Counted from the stretch's first letter, positions 16,032-25,059 are shown. The stretch is DNA of 64,000 nucleotides from an uncultured bacterium (GCA_947073545.1 CAMTMP010000006.1:62001-126000), one strand, 5' to 3'. Notes: generated by a model from the sequence alone, not told the origin. Made by a program: numbers and translations.

Positions 16032-17396
16032 ATGAAATATGACGTAATCATTATCGGCGCGGGGCCGGGCGGCATTTTTACGGCCTACGAGCTGACACGG
16101 AAAAATACGGATTTGAAGATAGCGGTATTCGAGGCGGGACATGCACTGGAGAACCGGCATTGCCCCATAGACGGCGACAAGGTGAAGTCCTGCGTGAAAT
16201 GTCCCTGCTGTTCGATCATGAGCGGCTTTGGCGGCGCGGGCGCATTCTCCGACGGAAAATATAATATCACCAACGATTTCGGCGGCACGCTCCACGAGTA
16301 TGTGGGAAAGAAAAAGGCCATAGAGCTGATGCATTACGTGGATGAGATCAACATGAAGTACGGCGGCGAGGGGACGAAGCTGTATTCCACGGCGGGCACC
16401 CATTTCAAAAAGTTGTGTTTACAGAATAATCTGAACCTGTTAGACGCGTCCGTGCGGCATCTGGGGACGGATATCAACTATGTGGTTCTGGAAAACCTGT
16501 ATGCGGAATTGAAGGACAAGGTGGAATTTTATTTCGACACGCCGGTCCGCTCTGTGGAGCGCATAGAGGATGGATACCGTGTGATCGGCGAAAAGACGGA
16601 CTACGAATGTGACAAATGTGTCATATCTGTGGGCCGCAGCGGCAGCAAATGGATGGAAAAGGTATGTGAAGAGCTTGCGATTCACACGAAATCAAACCGT
16701 GTGGACATCGGTGTGCGCGTAGAGCTCCCGGCGGTAATTTTTTCCCATCTGACGGACGAGCTTTATGAGAGCAAGATCGTTTACCGCACAGAGAAATTTG
16801 AGGACAGTGTGAGAACGTTTTGCATGAATCCCCACGGAATAGTGGTGAATGAGAACACGAACGGGATTGTGACGGTGAACGGACACAGCTACGAAGGGGC
16901 GGAAAAGCAGACGGAGAATACGAATTTTGCGCTTCTTGTGGCGAAGCATTTTTCGGAGCCCTTTAAGGACAGCAACGGATATGGGGAGAGCATCGCCAGA
17001 CTTTCCAACATGTTAGGCGGCGGTGTGATCGTGCAGCGGTTCGGGGATCTGGTGCGGGGCAGAAGGAGCAACGCCAAGCGGATCGAAGAAGGGATCATCG
17101 AGCCGACGCTTGCGGCCACGCCGGGTGACTTAAGTCTTGTCCTTCCGAAGCGGATTCTGGACGGCATTATGGAAATGATTTACGCCCTTGACAAGATTGC
17201 GCCCGGCACGGCAAATGACGATACGCTTCTGTACGGTGTAGAGGTTAAGTTTTATAATATGGAAGTGGAGATTGACGAGCATCTCGAGACGAGGCACAAA
17301 GGGCTTTATATCATCGGGGACGGCAGCGGGGTGACCCATTCCCTGTCGCACGCTTCCGCCAGCGGGGTGTTTGTGGCAAGAGAGATTGCAGGTTAA
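16032..17396 (+). CDS. FAD-dependent oxidoreductase, COG2509-like
   Basis: 454 aa. N-terminal dinucleotide-binding motif VIIIGAGPGGIFTAYEL. A four-cysteine cluster follows (SCVKCPCC, residues ~57-64) next to GFGGAGAFSDGKYN, characteristic of a family of NAD(FAD)-utilising dehydrogenases common in Clostridia. The C-terminus has the second FAD contact GLYIIGDGSGVTHSLSHASASG. Cytoplasmic flavoprotein whose substrate is not known to me. GGGAGAG precedes the ATG. It shares an apparent operon with udp. Confidence 0.85.
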   Translation: MKYDVIIIGAGPGGIFTAYELTRKNTDLKIAVFEAGHALENRHCPIDGDKVKSCVKCPCCSIMSGFGGAGAFSDGKYNITNDFGGTLHEYVGKKKAIELMHYVDEINMKYGGEGTKLYSTAGTHFKKLCLQNNLNLLDASVRHLGTDINYVVLENLYAELKDKVEFYFDTPVRSVERIEDGYRVIGEKTDYECDKCVISVGRSGSKWMEKVCEELAIHTKSNRVDIGVRVELPAVIFSHLTDELYESKIVYRTEKFEDSVRTFCMNPHGIVVNENTNGIVTVNGHSYEGAEKQTENTNFALLVAKHFSEPFKDSNGYGESIARLSNMLGGGVIVQRFGDLVRGRRSNAKRIEEGIIEPTLAATPGDLSLVLPKRILDGIMEMIYALDKIAPGTANDDTLLYGVEVKFYNMEVEIDEHLETRHKGLYIIGDGSGVTHSLSHASASGVFVAREIAG

Positions 17397-17492
17397 GCGT
17401 TCAGCCAAAGAAGCGCGGACGCGCGTTTTGCGTATGGCGCGGCTGATCATAAATACAATGGGGCGGGAAATGCCCCGGAATGGAGGAGCGAA

Positions 17493-18359
17493 ATGATATT
17501 AGGTGCATTAGAGGCGGGCGGCACAAAGATGGTGTGCGCCATTGGCAACGAGAACGGTGAGATTCTGGAGCAGATTTCCATGCCCACGGAGACGCCGGAG
17601 ATTACCGTGCCCAAGCTGCTTTCCTTTTTCAGGGGAAAAGAGATCGAGGCGCTTGGCATCGGGTGCTTCGGGCCGATTGACGTGGACAGAGGCTCCGAAA
17701 CCTATGGTTATATCACCACCACGCCGAAGCTGGCATGGCAGAATTACGATATTGTCGGGGCATTTAAAAAGGAACTTGGCGTGCCGGTAGGATTTGACAC
17801 CGATGTGAACGGCTCTGCGCTTGGAGAGTACACATGGGGCATTGCGAAGGGCTTACATAGCTGCATTTACATTACGATCGGCACCGGCGTGGGTGTGGGT
17901 GTGATCGTGGACGGCAAACTTTTGCACGGGATGATGCATCCGGAAGGCGGACATGTGCTGCTGAGCAGACATCCCGAGGATACCTATGAAGGGTTCTGTC
18001 CTTTCCATAAAAACTGTGTAGAAGGACTGGCCGCAGGACCGGCGATCGAAGGAAGATGGGGCAAGAAAGCGGTGGAGCTTGCGGATCGGGCTGAAGTCTG
18101 GGAGATGGAGGCATACTATATCGCGCAGGCGCTTGTAGATTATACGGTGCTGTTATCCCCGCAGCGCATTATTCTGGGCGGCGGTGTGATGCATCAGACC
18201 CAGCTTCTGCCTATGGTGCGCGCCAAGTTTAAAGAACTGCTAAACGGCTACATCAAGACAAAGGAGCTGGAGGATTTGGACAGCTATATCGTGGTGCAGA
18301 GTCTGAATGACAAGCAGGGCATTATGGGTGCGCTGAAACTGGGGATGCTGGAGCTTTAG
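17493..18359 (+). CDS. scrK: ROK-family fructokinase
   Basis: 288 aa. ATP-binding start LGALEAGGTKM, GIGCFGPIDV, the substrate loop DTDVNGSALGEYTWG, the phosphate loop TIGTGVGVGVIV, and the ROK zinc site HPEGGHVLL followed by FCPFHKNCVEGLAAGPA. This is the pattern of the YdhR/ScrK type of bacterial fructokinase, which phosphorylates fructose (some members mannose) in the cytoplasm. SD GGAGG lies before the ATG. It sits 97 bases behind the FAD gene and ends at a bidirectional terminator. The symbol is by family resemblance. Confidence 0.87.
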   Translation: MILGALEAGGTKMVCAIGNENGEILEQISMPTETPEITVPKLLSFFRGKEIEALGIGCFGPIDVDRGSETYGYITTTPKLAWQNYDIVGAFKKELGVPVGFDTDVNGSALGEYTWGIAKGLHSCIYITIGTGVGVGVIVDGKLLHGMMHPEGGHVLLSRHPEDTYEGFCPFHKNCVEGLAAGPAIEGRWGKKAVELADRAEVWEMEAYYIAQALVDYTVLLSPQRIILGGGVMHQTQLLPMVRAKFKELLNGYIKTKELEDLDSYIVVQSLNDKQGIMGALKLGMLEL

Positions 18360-18380
18360 AGAAAATAGCATAAGATATGG

Positions 18381-18418
18381 AAACGCCTCCTTGTCACACA
18401 GACAAAGAGGCGTTTTTA
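18381..18418. terminator. Bidirectional terminator between convergent genes
   Basis: AAACGCCTC / GAGGCGTTT arms with an inner TTGT/ACAA pair, a T run on the plus side and an A run on the left. It serves the kinase gene and the convergent SGNH esterase gene. Confidence 0.85.
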
Positions 18419-18423
18419 CTGTA

Positions 18424-19551
18424 TTACTTTTCTTTAGAAAAATAGTCCTGCAAGTACTCGGTCAGCACCCGTGCCGCCCTTTTGTGGGAAGCCTCTCCCG
18501 GATGATTGGTGGAGCCGACGGTTTCCTCGGTGAGGCTTGGAAGCTGTAAATAGATGACATTATGATCACCGCTTTCTTTGATATAGCGGATCATAGCTTC
18601 GTTGATCGCAAAGGAGAGATCGTAACAGAGCATACCGTAGCACCAGACGATGTGGGCCTGCGGGTTATGCCTGCGCAGCATATATAAGAAGGAAACGGCG
18701 GCATCCTCGAACCGGGTTAAATCCTCTTCCATGAAAGTGCCGTCCGGATTCAGGCGCTGCTTGAATGTCTGTCCTGTGGCGGGATTGCGCCATGCGGGCT
18801 GCCGGAAAGCGGAAGCGTCGTTCGTGCCGAGGTTTACAATCACAGCGTCGGTTTTTCTTGCGGAAAAATCGTAGGGTGCAAAAGCGCCGAGACTCTCGTT
18901 TTTCGTGCCGCTGCAAAGACCGCAGAGCTGTTCATAGCGGGAGGGTATATTGCAGGCAGGGTTGTTGTCCCAGGAAGACAGCACGCCCCAGCCGCCTTTT
19001 GAAATCATATAGACATCCGCATCGAGCGCCGCTGCTGTGATTTTTGCGTAATCGCGGCTGTAGCTCATGTACATTGGAAGCCAGTCAAGATCCCCGATGG
19101 CGCCGTAAGTGCCCTCGCCGGAGGTGATGCTGTCGCCCACAAATTCCAAGGTGTATTTCCCTTTGGGAACCGGGTAGAAGATGCCGCCTGCCTGAAAACC
19201 GTGGACAATGAGGCAGCAGTCCTCGTCCTCGATCATGGCCTGCGTCTCTCTTGTAATGCGCACGTTTTTAACCGGCGCCTCGCTCATGCCGCGGAACAGG
19301 CACAGGGATTGGACACCCGGCATAAGCATCTGACGGCTTATAAGTGCGCCGTTGATTTCTACGGTAACCCACATGTCAAGGGTATGCCAGTTTACTTCCA
19401 GATCGGCCCAAAGTTCGGAACCGGACACGTTCAATTCCACCGCGCTCCCGCTAAAAAAGAGCGGCAGCGGACAGGCCCCGGGAACCGTGCGTCCGTGTAC
19501 TTTATAATGGGGTATTTCATTTAACGCATATTTTTTTAGATGGTGCATCAT
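18424..19551 (-). CDS. SGNH-hydrolase carbohydrate esterase (CE2-like)
   Basis: 375 aa, no signal peptide. An N-terminal beta-rich jelly-roll region (~25-125) precedes an SGNH catalytic domain. Catalytic Ser in FVGDSITSGEG (~140), Gly in SKGGWG, Asn in VNLGTNDAS (~245) and the His in TNHPGEASHKRAA near 352. This two-part arrangement is that of CE2 acetyl-esterases acting on plant or glucan sugars, so deacetylation of an imported or cytoplasmic oligosaccharide is likely. AAAGGCGGA stands before the ATG. Monocistronic by appearance. Confidence 0.85.
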   Translation of the reverse strand: MMHHLKKYALNEIPHYKVHGRTVPGACPLPLFFSGSAVELNVSGSELWADLEVNWHTLDMWVTVEINGALISRQMLMPGVQSLCLFRGMSEAPVKNVRITRETQAMIEDEDCCLIVHGFQAGGIFYPVPKGKYTLEFVGDSITSGEGTYGAIGDLDWLPMYMSYSRDYAKITAAALDADVYMISKGGWGVLSSWDNNPACNIPSRYEQLCGLCSGTKNESLGAFAPYDFSARKTDAVIVNLGTNDASAFRQPAWRNPATGQTFKQRLNPDGTFMEEDLTRFEDAAVSFLYMLRRHNPQAHIVWCYGMLCYDLSFAINEAMIRYIKESGDHNVIYLQLPSLTEETVGSTNHPGEASHKRAARVLTEYLQDYFSKEK

Positions 19552-19606
19552 TCATTCCGCCTTTCGTTTTAAAAGTACTGAGGCAGTGGGAAAAAGTTGG
19601 GTTCCG

Positions 19607-20095
19607 TTATTTTTTGCCAACGGCCGCAGGGGCATTTTCTTCAATCATAGCGTCCATATATCCTCTGTCCCAGAGCAGGATGTGCAGTTTTTTCGCGGCC
19701 TCCACCGCGGGGGAGGTGAAATACTGGTTTGTCATAACAGCGCCCACCATCCGTTCATAGTAGGCCAGCCCGCCGTAGGTGCGAAGCACTGCTTCCACGC
19801 CGACGGGGCCGCTGTAACGCTTGCACTGGACGGCGTAGGTAATGCCGTCTTTTTCCGCCAGAATATCCACGCCGAAGTCGCCGCTGCCGCGGGTTACTTC
19901 CACTTCGATAAACCCCTGCGCCCGCAAAAGGTCGGCGCAGAAAAATTCAAAATCATGTCCTTCCAGCTCGTCCATCCGGCTGATACGGCGGTCCCGCCTG
20001 CGGCGGAGGAAAAAGTCGATGAGTATGGCAAGGACAGCCATAAAAGCAATCAACCCGATCAGTGCGGCGAGAACCGTTGTATTCGATTGTACCAT
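19607..20095 (-). CDS. Membrane-anchored Mrr-like restriction endonuclease
   Basis: 162 aa from the ATG at 20095 (GGAG 6 bases upstream). An ATG at 20134 in frame has no ribosome-binding site. One hydrophobic helix (~7-29) is followed by an RRRRDRR stretch and an Mrr_cat domain: DFEFFCADLLRAQGF, GSGDFGVDILAE with the catalytic Asp, VQCKRYSGPVG with the QxK, then YYERMVGAVMTN. This PD-(D/E)xK fold cuts DNA in Mrr-type enzymes. No methylase or specificity gene accompanies it. Many such anchored proteins have unknown targets. Confidence 0.85.
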   Translation of the reverse strand: MVQSNTTVLAALIGLIAFMAVLAILIDFFLRRRRDRRISRMDELEGHDFEFFCADLLRAQGFIEVEVTRGSGDFGVDILAEKDGITYAVQCKRYSGPVGVEAVLRTYGGLAYYERMVGAVMTNQYFTSPAVEAAKKLHILLWDRGYMDAMIEENAPAAVGKK

Positions 20096-20137
20096 AGAAA
20101 TCTCCGTTTCAGTGTAAGCATTGCTGTGTTTCATGTC

Positions 20138-20184
20138 ATCATGTCAGGGAAACACCCGGTCGCCGGGTTTTTCTTTGACATGAT
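20138..20184. terminator. Nested hairpin in the divergent Mrr-spmB intergenic region
   Basis: A perfect 9-bp outer arm ATCATGTCA / TGACATGAT encloses a CCCGG-TCG-CCGGG stem followed by TTTTT on the plus strand. It looks like a terminator yet lies between divergently transcribed genes, so it may instead attenuate a longer leader of spmB. Confidence 0.45.
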
Positions 20185-20281
20185 ATATGGTAGCAGTATT
20201 TCCGTGATTTATCAATATTTGTATAGGGATAAAAGCTGTGTCCGGCGCATAAATTTTATAAAACGTGTATACGGGTTACTT

Positions 20282-20815
20282 ATGGCGACAGTCTTATCTA
20301 ATATTTCCAATATTATCATTCCGGTTATCCTTTTTTATATTGTGGCCTACGGCATTTCCAACCGCTGTAATGTGTACGAGGATTTTATCAAAGGTGCAAA
20401 GGACGGTTTTCATACGGTGATACAGATTATGCCGACGCTTATTGGGCTTATGGTTGCGGTGGGCGTTTTGCGGGCATCGGGCTTTCTGGAATTTGTCGGG
20501 GGACTTTTTGGCGGCGTGGCGGACAGACTCGGGTTTTCGCCTGAGCTTGTCCCGCTGATGTTTGTGAAAATGTTCTCCTCCTCGGCGGCTACGGGACTGG
20601 TGCTGGATATTTTTAAGAATCATGGGCCGGATTCCCTGATCGGCCTCACCACCTCCATTATGATGAGCTGCACGGAGACGGTCTTCTATACCATGAGCGT
20701 CTATTTTCTGGCGGCCAGAGTCACTAAGACGCGCTATACGTTAAAGGGGGCTCTGCTTGCGACACTCGCCGGAATTGCTGCGAGCATTGTGCTGGCGGGG
20801 AGGATGCTGGCGTGA
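20282..20815 (+). CDS. spmB: Spore maturation protein B
   Basis: 177 aa, matching the length of Bacillus subtilis SpmB. A nucleoside-recognition/gate-type membrane protein with about five helices and the family segments DGFHTVIQIMPTLIGLMVAVG, FVKMFSSSAATGLVLD and MSCTETVFYTMSVYF. In Bacillus, SpmA and SpmB are needed for spore core dehydration. Here spmA is not adjacent. The open frame continues far upstream, but that part is antisense to the Mrr gene and the family starts here. The ATG has no strong ribosome-binding site. Confidence 0.9.
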   Translation: MATVLSNISNIIIPVILFYIVAYGISNRCNVYEDFIKGAKDGFHTVIQIMPTLIGLMVAVGVLRASGFLEFVGGLFGGVADRLGFSPELVPLMFVKMFSSSAATGLVLDIFKNHGPDSLIGLTTSIMMSCTETVFYTMSVYFLAARVTKTRYTLKGALLATLAGIAASIVLAGRMLA

Positions 20816-20833
20816 CAGGGAGATTTTGTGCAA

Positions 20834-20938
20834 ATGTTTCCTGCGGAGCAGTATTCCCTTTCGGATCGCATTAAAGTGGGAATTTACGACGACTTGTACA
20901 TAGATTTTTCGGAACTGGAATTGGGCTGGGGAGCTTGA
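20834..20938 (+). CDS. Possible 34-aa peptide
   Basis: ATG (or GTG at 20828) to TGA 34 codons later, acidic, beginning MFPAEQYSLSDRIK and ending ELELGWGA. No strong ribosome-binding site. It may be a remnant of a larger gene or chance. Confidence 0.25.
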   Translation: MFPAEQYSLSDRIKVGIYDDLYIDFSELELGWGA

Positions 20939-21004
20939 TAAGCCCATGTCAAACGGCATTTTCTGTACGAATTTGCATCGCATGGCCAGCATATAAATTA
21001 CATG

Positions 21005-21036
21005 AGAAACGGCGCTCCGTAGGGGGCGCCGTTTCT
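21005..21036. terminator. Hairpin terminator
   Basis: Perfect 11-bp arms AGAAACGGCGC / GCGCCGTTTCT with a 10-base loop. The T tail is short. It would end the spmB transcript. Confidence 0.65.
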
Positions 21037-21353
21037 GTGTGTGAGAAGGATAGAAATGTTGGTTCAAATATATGTCAACAGCAGCTTTATGGGCGGCTGT
21101 TATGGTTAGTCGAAGCCGGTCGGCGCCAAATCAGCACCGGCGACTCCATTGTAAGTGTAGTATAACCATCGCCAAAGAATCTGAGTCATGAATTCCTGCG
21201 GACCGAATTTTTTGATCCGGCTCTGTCTTAACTACAATTAATACTATACAAGCTATTTGTGAATGCGGTGTGTCAAAATTCGAAAGAAAAAAGAAAGAAA
21301 ATATAAACTAAAATTTATAATTAGTACTTTCGATGGAGGGTTGACTCACACAA

Positions 21354-21370
21354 AGTTTGACTTTCAAACT
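21354..21370. promoter_or_regulatory. FabT-like operator upstream of the MarR gene
   Basis: Perfect palindrome AGTTTGA-CTT-TCAAACT. It matches the AGTTTGA..TCAAA pattern known for FabT, the MarR regulator of fatty-acid synthesis genes. It overlaps the putative promoter (TTGACT at 21341) of the MarR gene, implying autoregulation. Confidence 0.65.
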
Positions 21371-21429
21371 ATTTTTTGTTACACTGTTTGGAGATTAAAG
21401 AGACATGTTTGCGCAGCAGGGGAAAGAAA

Positions 21430-21867
21430 ATGAATATCAGCAATACATTGAACGAAGTGTTAGTCAGGCTTTTCCGCGATATTAACACGCTGGAGGAGCG
21501 GGCGATCAGGACGGAGGAATATAAAGATGTGACGGCCAACGATATGCATGTCATAGAGGCAATCGGGCCGGACTGCTCCAAAAATATGACCAGTGTGGCG
21601 AGAGAGCTGGAGGTCACCACGGGAACGCTGACTATAGCGGTCAACAGCTTGGTAAAAAAAGGGTATGTGGACAGAACCCGGAGCGAGGAAGACAGGCGGG
21701 TGGTGCTGATTTCTCTTTCGGGGAAAGGGAAACAAGCGTATCTCCATCATCGCCGGTTCCACGAGAAAATGATCGATGCCGTTTTGAAGGAACTCTCGGA
21801 GGAGGAGCAGAGAGCGCTTGAAAGCGCCCTCACCAAGCTGACAAGATTTTTTCGGGAAGTGAGCTGA
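21430..21867 (+). CDS. MarR-family regulator, FabT-like
   Basis: 145 aa from ATG 21430 (GGGG/GAAAG just upstream). An in-frame ATG at 21376 lies within the operator-promoter region. Winged-helix core: KNMTSVARELEVTTGTLTIAVNSLVKKGYVDRTRSEEDRRVVLISLSGKG, with flanking dimerisation helices. The combination of this sequence style and the palindrome at 21354 suggests a FabT-type lipid-synthesis repressor. Unlike the usual case no fab genes follow, so either it acts at a distance or controls other genes. Confidence 0.85.
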   Translation: MNISNTLNEVLVRLFRDINTLEERAIRTEEYKDVTANDMHVIEAIGPDCSKNMTSVARELEVTTGTLTIAVNSLVKKGYVDRTRSEEDRRVVLISLSGKGKQAYLHHRRFHEKMIDAVLKELSEEEQRALESALTKLTRFFREVS

Positions 21868-21931
21868 CCCTGTATCCCACGAATGGCGTTTGTGGAGCAG
21901 GAAACAGGGCACACGGGCTTTTCACCGGGCG

Positions 21932-23779
21932 TCACTCCGCCGCCAGCCGCTTTGCCAGAGTACGATAGTCGGCGGGACCGTTTTGCAGCAGATAAGAATG
22001 AAAACGGTATAGAAATTCCGTGTCGTTATAGACAGCGGTTGTCTGATCCGGCGCAGACCAGAGGACCGCTGCCTGTTTTTTTAATTCCAGAATTTCCAGA
22101 TATCCCAAATAATATTTCAGATAATTGCACGGCTCCTCCGCGATATATTGATAGAGGGCGGCCAGATTTGCCCGGTCGCTGATGCCGAGGCAGTAACATA
22201 GCTTCTGCACATCCTCGAAGGATGCGTTATCATAGTGGATGGCGATGTCCAGAAGGGAATAAAGCCCAAGCCGGAACTGCCTGTCAAGACGGCAGACCTG
22301 ATAGTAGGCGGCCGCTTCCGGATGGGACTCTTTTGCCAGCTCGATGGCCCGGTCGAAAGAGTCCAGTTCCACATACATGGCCCAGCCTTCCACAAACCCG
22401 CCGTAATAGAGGACATTTCCGAGGGGCAGAATATTTTTCTGCTCCTGATAGCGCTTACTGTATACGGTCTGGTATAGATGGCCGGGGTAGCCTTCGTGGG
22501 CCAGTGTAGTAAAGAGCGCCAGATCGTCCTGTGTATCGCTCGCGTTTAAACAGATCAGATTATTACATATATTGTCGATGGGCGGCATCATATAAAAGGC
22601 GGGCGCGCTGTAGGCTTCCAGATTGGCGTCCACGTATTTGATCGTGGAGCGTATGGGCGCGTTGTCGCGGCCGGCGGGTATAAGCGGATACTCTTCGCCG
22701 ATTTCCGACTGCAGATCAGCCAGAATTTCTTCCGGCGTCATCTCCGGCAGGAGAGAGGGAGACTCGGCAATCATATTCTTGAGCGTCGGGTTTGCGGCAA
22801 GCAGCGCCAGCAGGGATTCGTAATGAAAGCGCAGGTCTCTTGCGAGAAGGCGTTTGATTTCGTCTATATCGCGGTAGGAGCCGGTGCGCAGACGGACAAG
22901 CGCCCGGTAATAATCCCGTCCGTTTTCCTGCCCGGCCAGACCGCAGGTCGTTTTTCCGGAGCCTTTCAGCACGGTCAGACCATCTGCCAGCCGGTCGTAG
23001 GCGGGTATGACTAAAGTGGTTAATAAGCGGTTGTGCTCGGAAACGTAGGAAGCCGACTCCTCTTCGGTCAGGATTTTTTGGCTGACAAGCCGCTGCAGCC
23101 TTTCCTGAAAGGTAATTTCCAGAAAATGCGTACCGTTTTCTATGGAGGAAGCGTCCAGCAGTTCCGCGCACTGCTTAATTACCCGGTCGGCGGTCAGATC
23201 CGACATAAACAACCCTGCCTGCGCCTTTTCCTGCTCATAGACAAGAAGCCCCTCAAAGTAAGCGGGAATCTGGGTGAGAATGGATAGATAGTTCTCGATG
23301 TCGGCTTTGTCGTCCAAGCGGTACTCGGAAAACAAAATTGGCAGTTCAGAAGGAACGCCCGAGGAGGGGGAGAGCGGTTCAGCGAAATAGGGGTAGGCGG
23401 CCGTCTTTGCCGCGGCCGTAAGGTAACTGTCTAAAAGTTCGTAAAGGCGGCGGTTTTCCACGTTCAGGGCATCGGGATCGATGGCGTTTAAATCCTTTTT
23501 CGCTAAAGACAGCGCGTACACTTCGTTTGCGGCATCCCCGGCCTGATATACAGGCAGGGTAAGCGACGACTCATCCACGCCGTAGGCGGACGGGTTGTCT
23601 ATGGTATAGTGGAAATGAATGGGATTTGACTGCACCTCGTCTAAGAAAAAGGCTTGGGCAAAAGCGCGGAATTTCGTGTCCTGATGGGTACGGCTGTACC
23701 AATGCAGAGTCAGGATGCTCAAGGCGGTAAACAGAATCAACACAAAAGTCCATTGTCTGGAAGAGAGGGAATGTCTCAA
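21932..23779 (-). CDS. DUF885 zinc-peptidase-like secreted/anchored protein
   Basis: 615 aa. It starts at TTG 23779 with AGGTG 5 bases before. An N-terminal hydrophobic helix (~10-27) acts as signal or anchor. The DUF885 domain covers the rest and carries HEGYPGHLYQ (~430), the HExxxH-like zinc motif, with a downstream glutamate in YGGFVEGWAMYVEL. Members are probable metallopeptidases, and this one would act outside the membrane. It is convergent with the MarR gene and followed upstream by a cyclase gene in the same orientation. Confidence 0.85.
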   Translation of the reverse strand: MRHSLSSRQWTFVLILFTALSILTLHWYSRTHQDTKFRAFAQAFFLDEVQSNPIHFHYTIDNPSAYGVDESSLTLPVYQAGDAANEVYALSLAKKDLNAIDPDALNVENRRLYELLDSYLTAAAKTAAYPYFAEPLSPSSGVPSELPILFSEYRLDDKADIENYLSILTQIPAYFEGLLVYEQEKAQAGLFMSDLTADRVIKQCAELLDASSIENGTHFLEITFQERLQRLVSQKILTEEESASYVSEHNRLLTTLVIPAYDRLADGLTVLKGSGKTTCGLAGQENGRDYYRALVRLRTGSYRDIDEIKRLLARDLRFHYESLLALLAANPTLKNMIAESPSLLPEMTPEEILADLQSEIGEEYPLIPAGRDNAPIRSTIKYVDANLEAYSAPAFYMMPPIDNICNNLICLNASDTQDDLALFTTLAHEGYPGHLYQTVYSKRYQEQKNILPLGNVLYYGGFVEGWAMYVELDSFDRAIELAKESHPEAAAYYQVCRLDRQFRLGLYSLLDIAIHYDNASFEDVQKLCYCLGISDRANLAALYQYIAEEPCNYLKYYLGYLEILELKKQAAVLWSAPDQTTAVYNDTEFLYRFHSYLLQNGPADYRTLAKRLAAE

Positions 23780-23842
23780 GGGAACACCTGCAGAAAAGAA
23801 TTTGTATTACTATATGAGAGAAGTGAAGAAATAATGACCGGA

Positions 23843-24946
23843 TCAAAATATGATCCGGTCGCGTCCGTTTTCTTTGCCGACATATAATTTTTCGTCCGCT
23901 TCTTTCAGAAGCGTGGTAACATCGCTGTGATAATCGTACTCCACTAAGCCGTATGTAAGGGAGACGGTAAAGTTTTCAAAGCCGCCGTCGAAGGTGATCT
24001 CCCGGATTTTCTGTCTGAGCGTCTGCAGTGCGGTGATGGCTTCGTCTCCGTTTAGACGGGGAAAAATCAGCAGAAATTCCTCACCGCCCCAACGGGAAAT
24101 AAAGGTGTCGGGCGGCAGTCTTTTTTGGAAGGTTTGTGAAATTTTCTTCAGAACCACGTCGCCCACATCATGTCCGTAGGTATCGTTGACCCGCTTGAAA
24201 TGATCGATATCGCACAGGCAGATGCTGATCTGCGTTTCTGCGGATTTGAGAAGGTTCTCCAGGTATTCCAGCGTCCGTCTGCGGTTAAAAAGCCCGGTCA
24301 GTGTGTCCGTGCTGGCCTGCTTCATAAGTTTCCGGTTGTATTCGATCAGTTTGCCCTCCATCTCCTGAGACGAAGAGCTGAAAAGATAGGCTAGCATTCC
24401 CAGAGACAAAAATATGAAGAACGTGTTTGTCATCTGCAGAGCGTCAGTTAAGGTGTCATCAAGAAAAATGGCCGGTTCATGGGAGCGGCAGTAATAGTAT
24501 AAGATCAAACGCATGACAAACAGGGAGGCGGCATATAGGATTTTGACCGGCTCGTGTCTGTACTTACAGAAGAATACAAAAACCAAAAGCACGACCAGAA
24601 AGTGCTGAATGCCGATATTCCAGCCAAAACAGTAGACATTCAGGCAGGACCATAATAAAATACAAACATTCAGAATGCAGTAGGATATAAAGGTACTCCA
24701 GTGGTATGATATTACAAAAAGGGCCAGAAACAAAACGGAAGAAGCCAGCGAAAAGGCCAGCGCACCCATATGCCCTGTGATGGAAACCAGCACGCAGCAT
24801 GTCAGAGAGTGAATCAGCATGGACAGCGTTAATAAACGAACCACGACGATCAGCTTGGTGGATTCGTTCTGCTTTCCGGTATCCCGGCAGATATTTTCAT
24901 AAATGGCAGCGAAAACAGAATTTTCTTTCATTTTGACTTCTTTCAT
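23843..24946 (-). CDS. Membrane diguanylate cyclase (GGDEF)
   Basis: 367 aa. Six or so membrane helices (~25-195), a short coiled coil and a GGDEF domain (~205-365) with DTLTGLFNRRRTLE, DIDHFKRVNDTYGHDVGD and the active-site RWGGEEFLLIFPRL. It should make cyclic di-GMP from GTP at the membrane. The position of the usual RxxD inhibitory site is not conserved, so product feedback may be absent. Start ambiguous: ATG at 24946 or 24931, neither with a good ribosome-binding site. Confidence 0.92.
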   Translation of the reverse strand: MKEVKMKENSVFAAIYENICRDTGKQNESTKLIVVVRLLTLSMLIHSLTCCVLVSITGHMGALAFSLASSVLFLALFVISYHWSTFISYCILNVCILLWSCLNVYCFGWNIGIQHFLVVLLVFVFFCKYRHEPVKILYAASLFVMRLILYYYCRSHEPAIFLDDTLTDALQMTNTFFIFLSLGMLAYLFSSSSQEMEGKLIEYNRKLMKQASTDTLTGLFNRRRTLEYLENLLKSAETQISICLCDIDHFKRVNDTYGHDVGDVVLKKISQTFQKRLPPDTFISRWGGEEFLLIFPRLNGDEAITALQTLRQKIREITFDGGFENFTVSLTYGLVEYDYHSDVTTLLKEADEKLYVGKENGRDRIIF

Positions 24947-25059
24947 TTAAATTTTTTTAAAAAATCGACACGGTTCTCCAAATTATCAGAAAGGCACACT
25001 TATAAATATAATACACCTTGCCGGGTAATATTGCAAACCTGCATTGATAAAAAAATGAA

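Larger units (their letters stand above)
20816..21429. other. Long intergenic region between spmB and the MarR gene
   Basis: It contains a possible 34-aa frame at 20834, a terminator at 21005, a hairpin at 21108-21145 (AGTCG..GCCGGT / ACCGGC..GACT), and the operator region of the MarR gene. The 21040-21300 stretch has no convincing gene. Confidence 0.5.

Noticed and set aside
19586..20281. Long plus-strand open frame continuing upstream of spmB
   Set aside because: It runs antisense to the Mrr-like nuclease gene, adds over 230 residues absent from SpmB, and the family length is met from 20282.
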